Origin: an uncultured Campylobacter sp.
GTDB taxonomy: Bacteria; Campylobacterota; Campylobacteria; Campylobacterales; Campylobacteraceae
Length of the DNA: 23,559 nt
Direction of reading: 5' to 3'
Assembly: GCA_900539505.1 (NCBI GenBank)
Contig: UQCL01000034.1
Span: 1 to 23,559 of the forward strand
Shown: positions 23,518 to 23,559 of the stretch, piece by piece
Numbering within the stretch: position 1 is the stretch's first letter
How the letters are laid out: each line of letters starts with the position of its first letter
Notes under the pieces: model-generated
Told to the model about the DNA's origin: nothing
The model's database searches: none
The model's input: the letters and a program-made list of their open reading frames with translations, nothing else
Made by a program: the position numbers and the translations under genes

Positions 23518-23559
23518 CTGTCTCTTATACACATCTGACGCTGCCGACGATCTTACGCG
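23518..23559. other. Sequencing adapter contamination (Nextera) at the contig end
   Basis: 23518-23536 is the Tn5 mosaic end as used in Nextera kits (CTGTCTCTTATACACATCT). 23537-23550 (GACGCTGCCGACGA) completes the reverse complement of the Read 1 transposase adapter. 23551-23558 (TCTTACGC) is the reverse complement of the i5 index GCGTAAGA (S517), and the last G is the next adapter base. These bases are library artefact, not genome, and should be trimmed. Confidence 0.98.

Noticed and set aside
23518..23536. Tn5/IS50 end as a real mobile element
   Set aside because: It is followed directly by commercial adapter and index bases, so it is a library artefact.

Overview
The window looks like chromosome from a Campylobacter (Epsilonproteobacteria / Campylobacterota). 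The evidence is the gene set and gene packing: bamA divergent from tyrA, an M23 peptidase-lpxC-tsaB-thrB-ylxR-infB-rbfA-rimP run, an accD-rlmH-dksA run, a CetB/Aer-type PAS protein and a short four-cysteine RecO. The housekeeping part has fairly high G+C for the genus and many AAATTT-type words, which suggests one of the higher-GC, mostly oral species. I cannot name the species from sequence alone.

Layout. Positions 1-2709 hold a compact, AT-rich type II restriction-modification cassette on the plus strand: a small regulator made of two tandem copies of one HTH domain, a cytosine-C5 methyltransferase and a probable PD-(D/E)XK endonuclease. It is the clearest candidate for acquired DNA. A small two-helix membrane protein follows (2776-3030). 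Next comes about 1.3 kb without a credible gene (3031-4317), with terminator-like hairpins near both ends. From 4318 to 12717, minus strand, lies a translation and envelope cluster read in the order M23 peptidase, lpxC, tsaB, thrB, ylxR, infB, rbfA, rimP. A 1.0 kb gene-free stretch (5096-6109) interrupts it between infB and rbfA. bamA (minus) and tyrA (plus) diverge from about 15.57 kb. A dusB, membrane protein, metallophosphoesterase group (16557-18773, minus) follows. After another gene-free stretch come accD, rlmH, dksA and an unknown membrane protein, tightly packed on the minus strand. recO (plus) and an energy-taxis-type PAS protein (minus) close the window.

How the genes fit together. 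The core genes serve translation (infB, rbfA, rimP, tsaB for t6A, dusB for dihydrouridine, rlmH for 23S rRNA), envelope building (lpxC, bamA, M23 peptidase, accD) and amino-acid synthesis (thrB, tyrA). The R-M cassette is self-contained. I found no CRISPR array, transposase, tRNA or rRNA.

Two points matter most to anyone using this sequence. The last 42 bases (23518-23559) are not biological: they are a Nextera transposase adapter plus an i5 index read into the contig. And tsaB has no ATG, GTG or TTG start; a well-placed Shine-Dalgarno points to an ATT start, while the frame is also open straight from the lpxC stop codon.

I see no clearly new multi-gene system. The best candidates for something undescribed are the tandem-HTH regulator of the R-M cassette and the gene-free segments. 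Those carry degenerate short repeats, an interrupted stem-loop, and a recurring AAATTTCAAA word found almost only outside genes.
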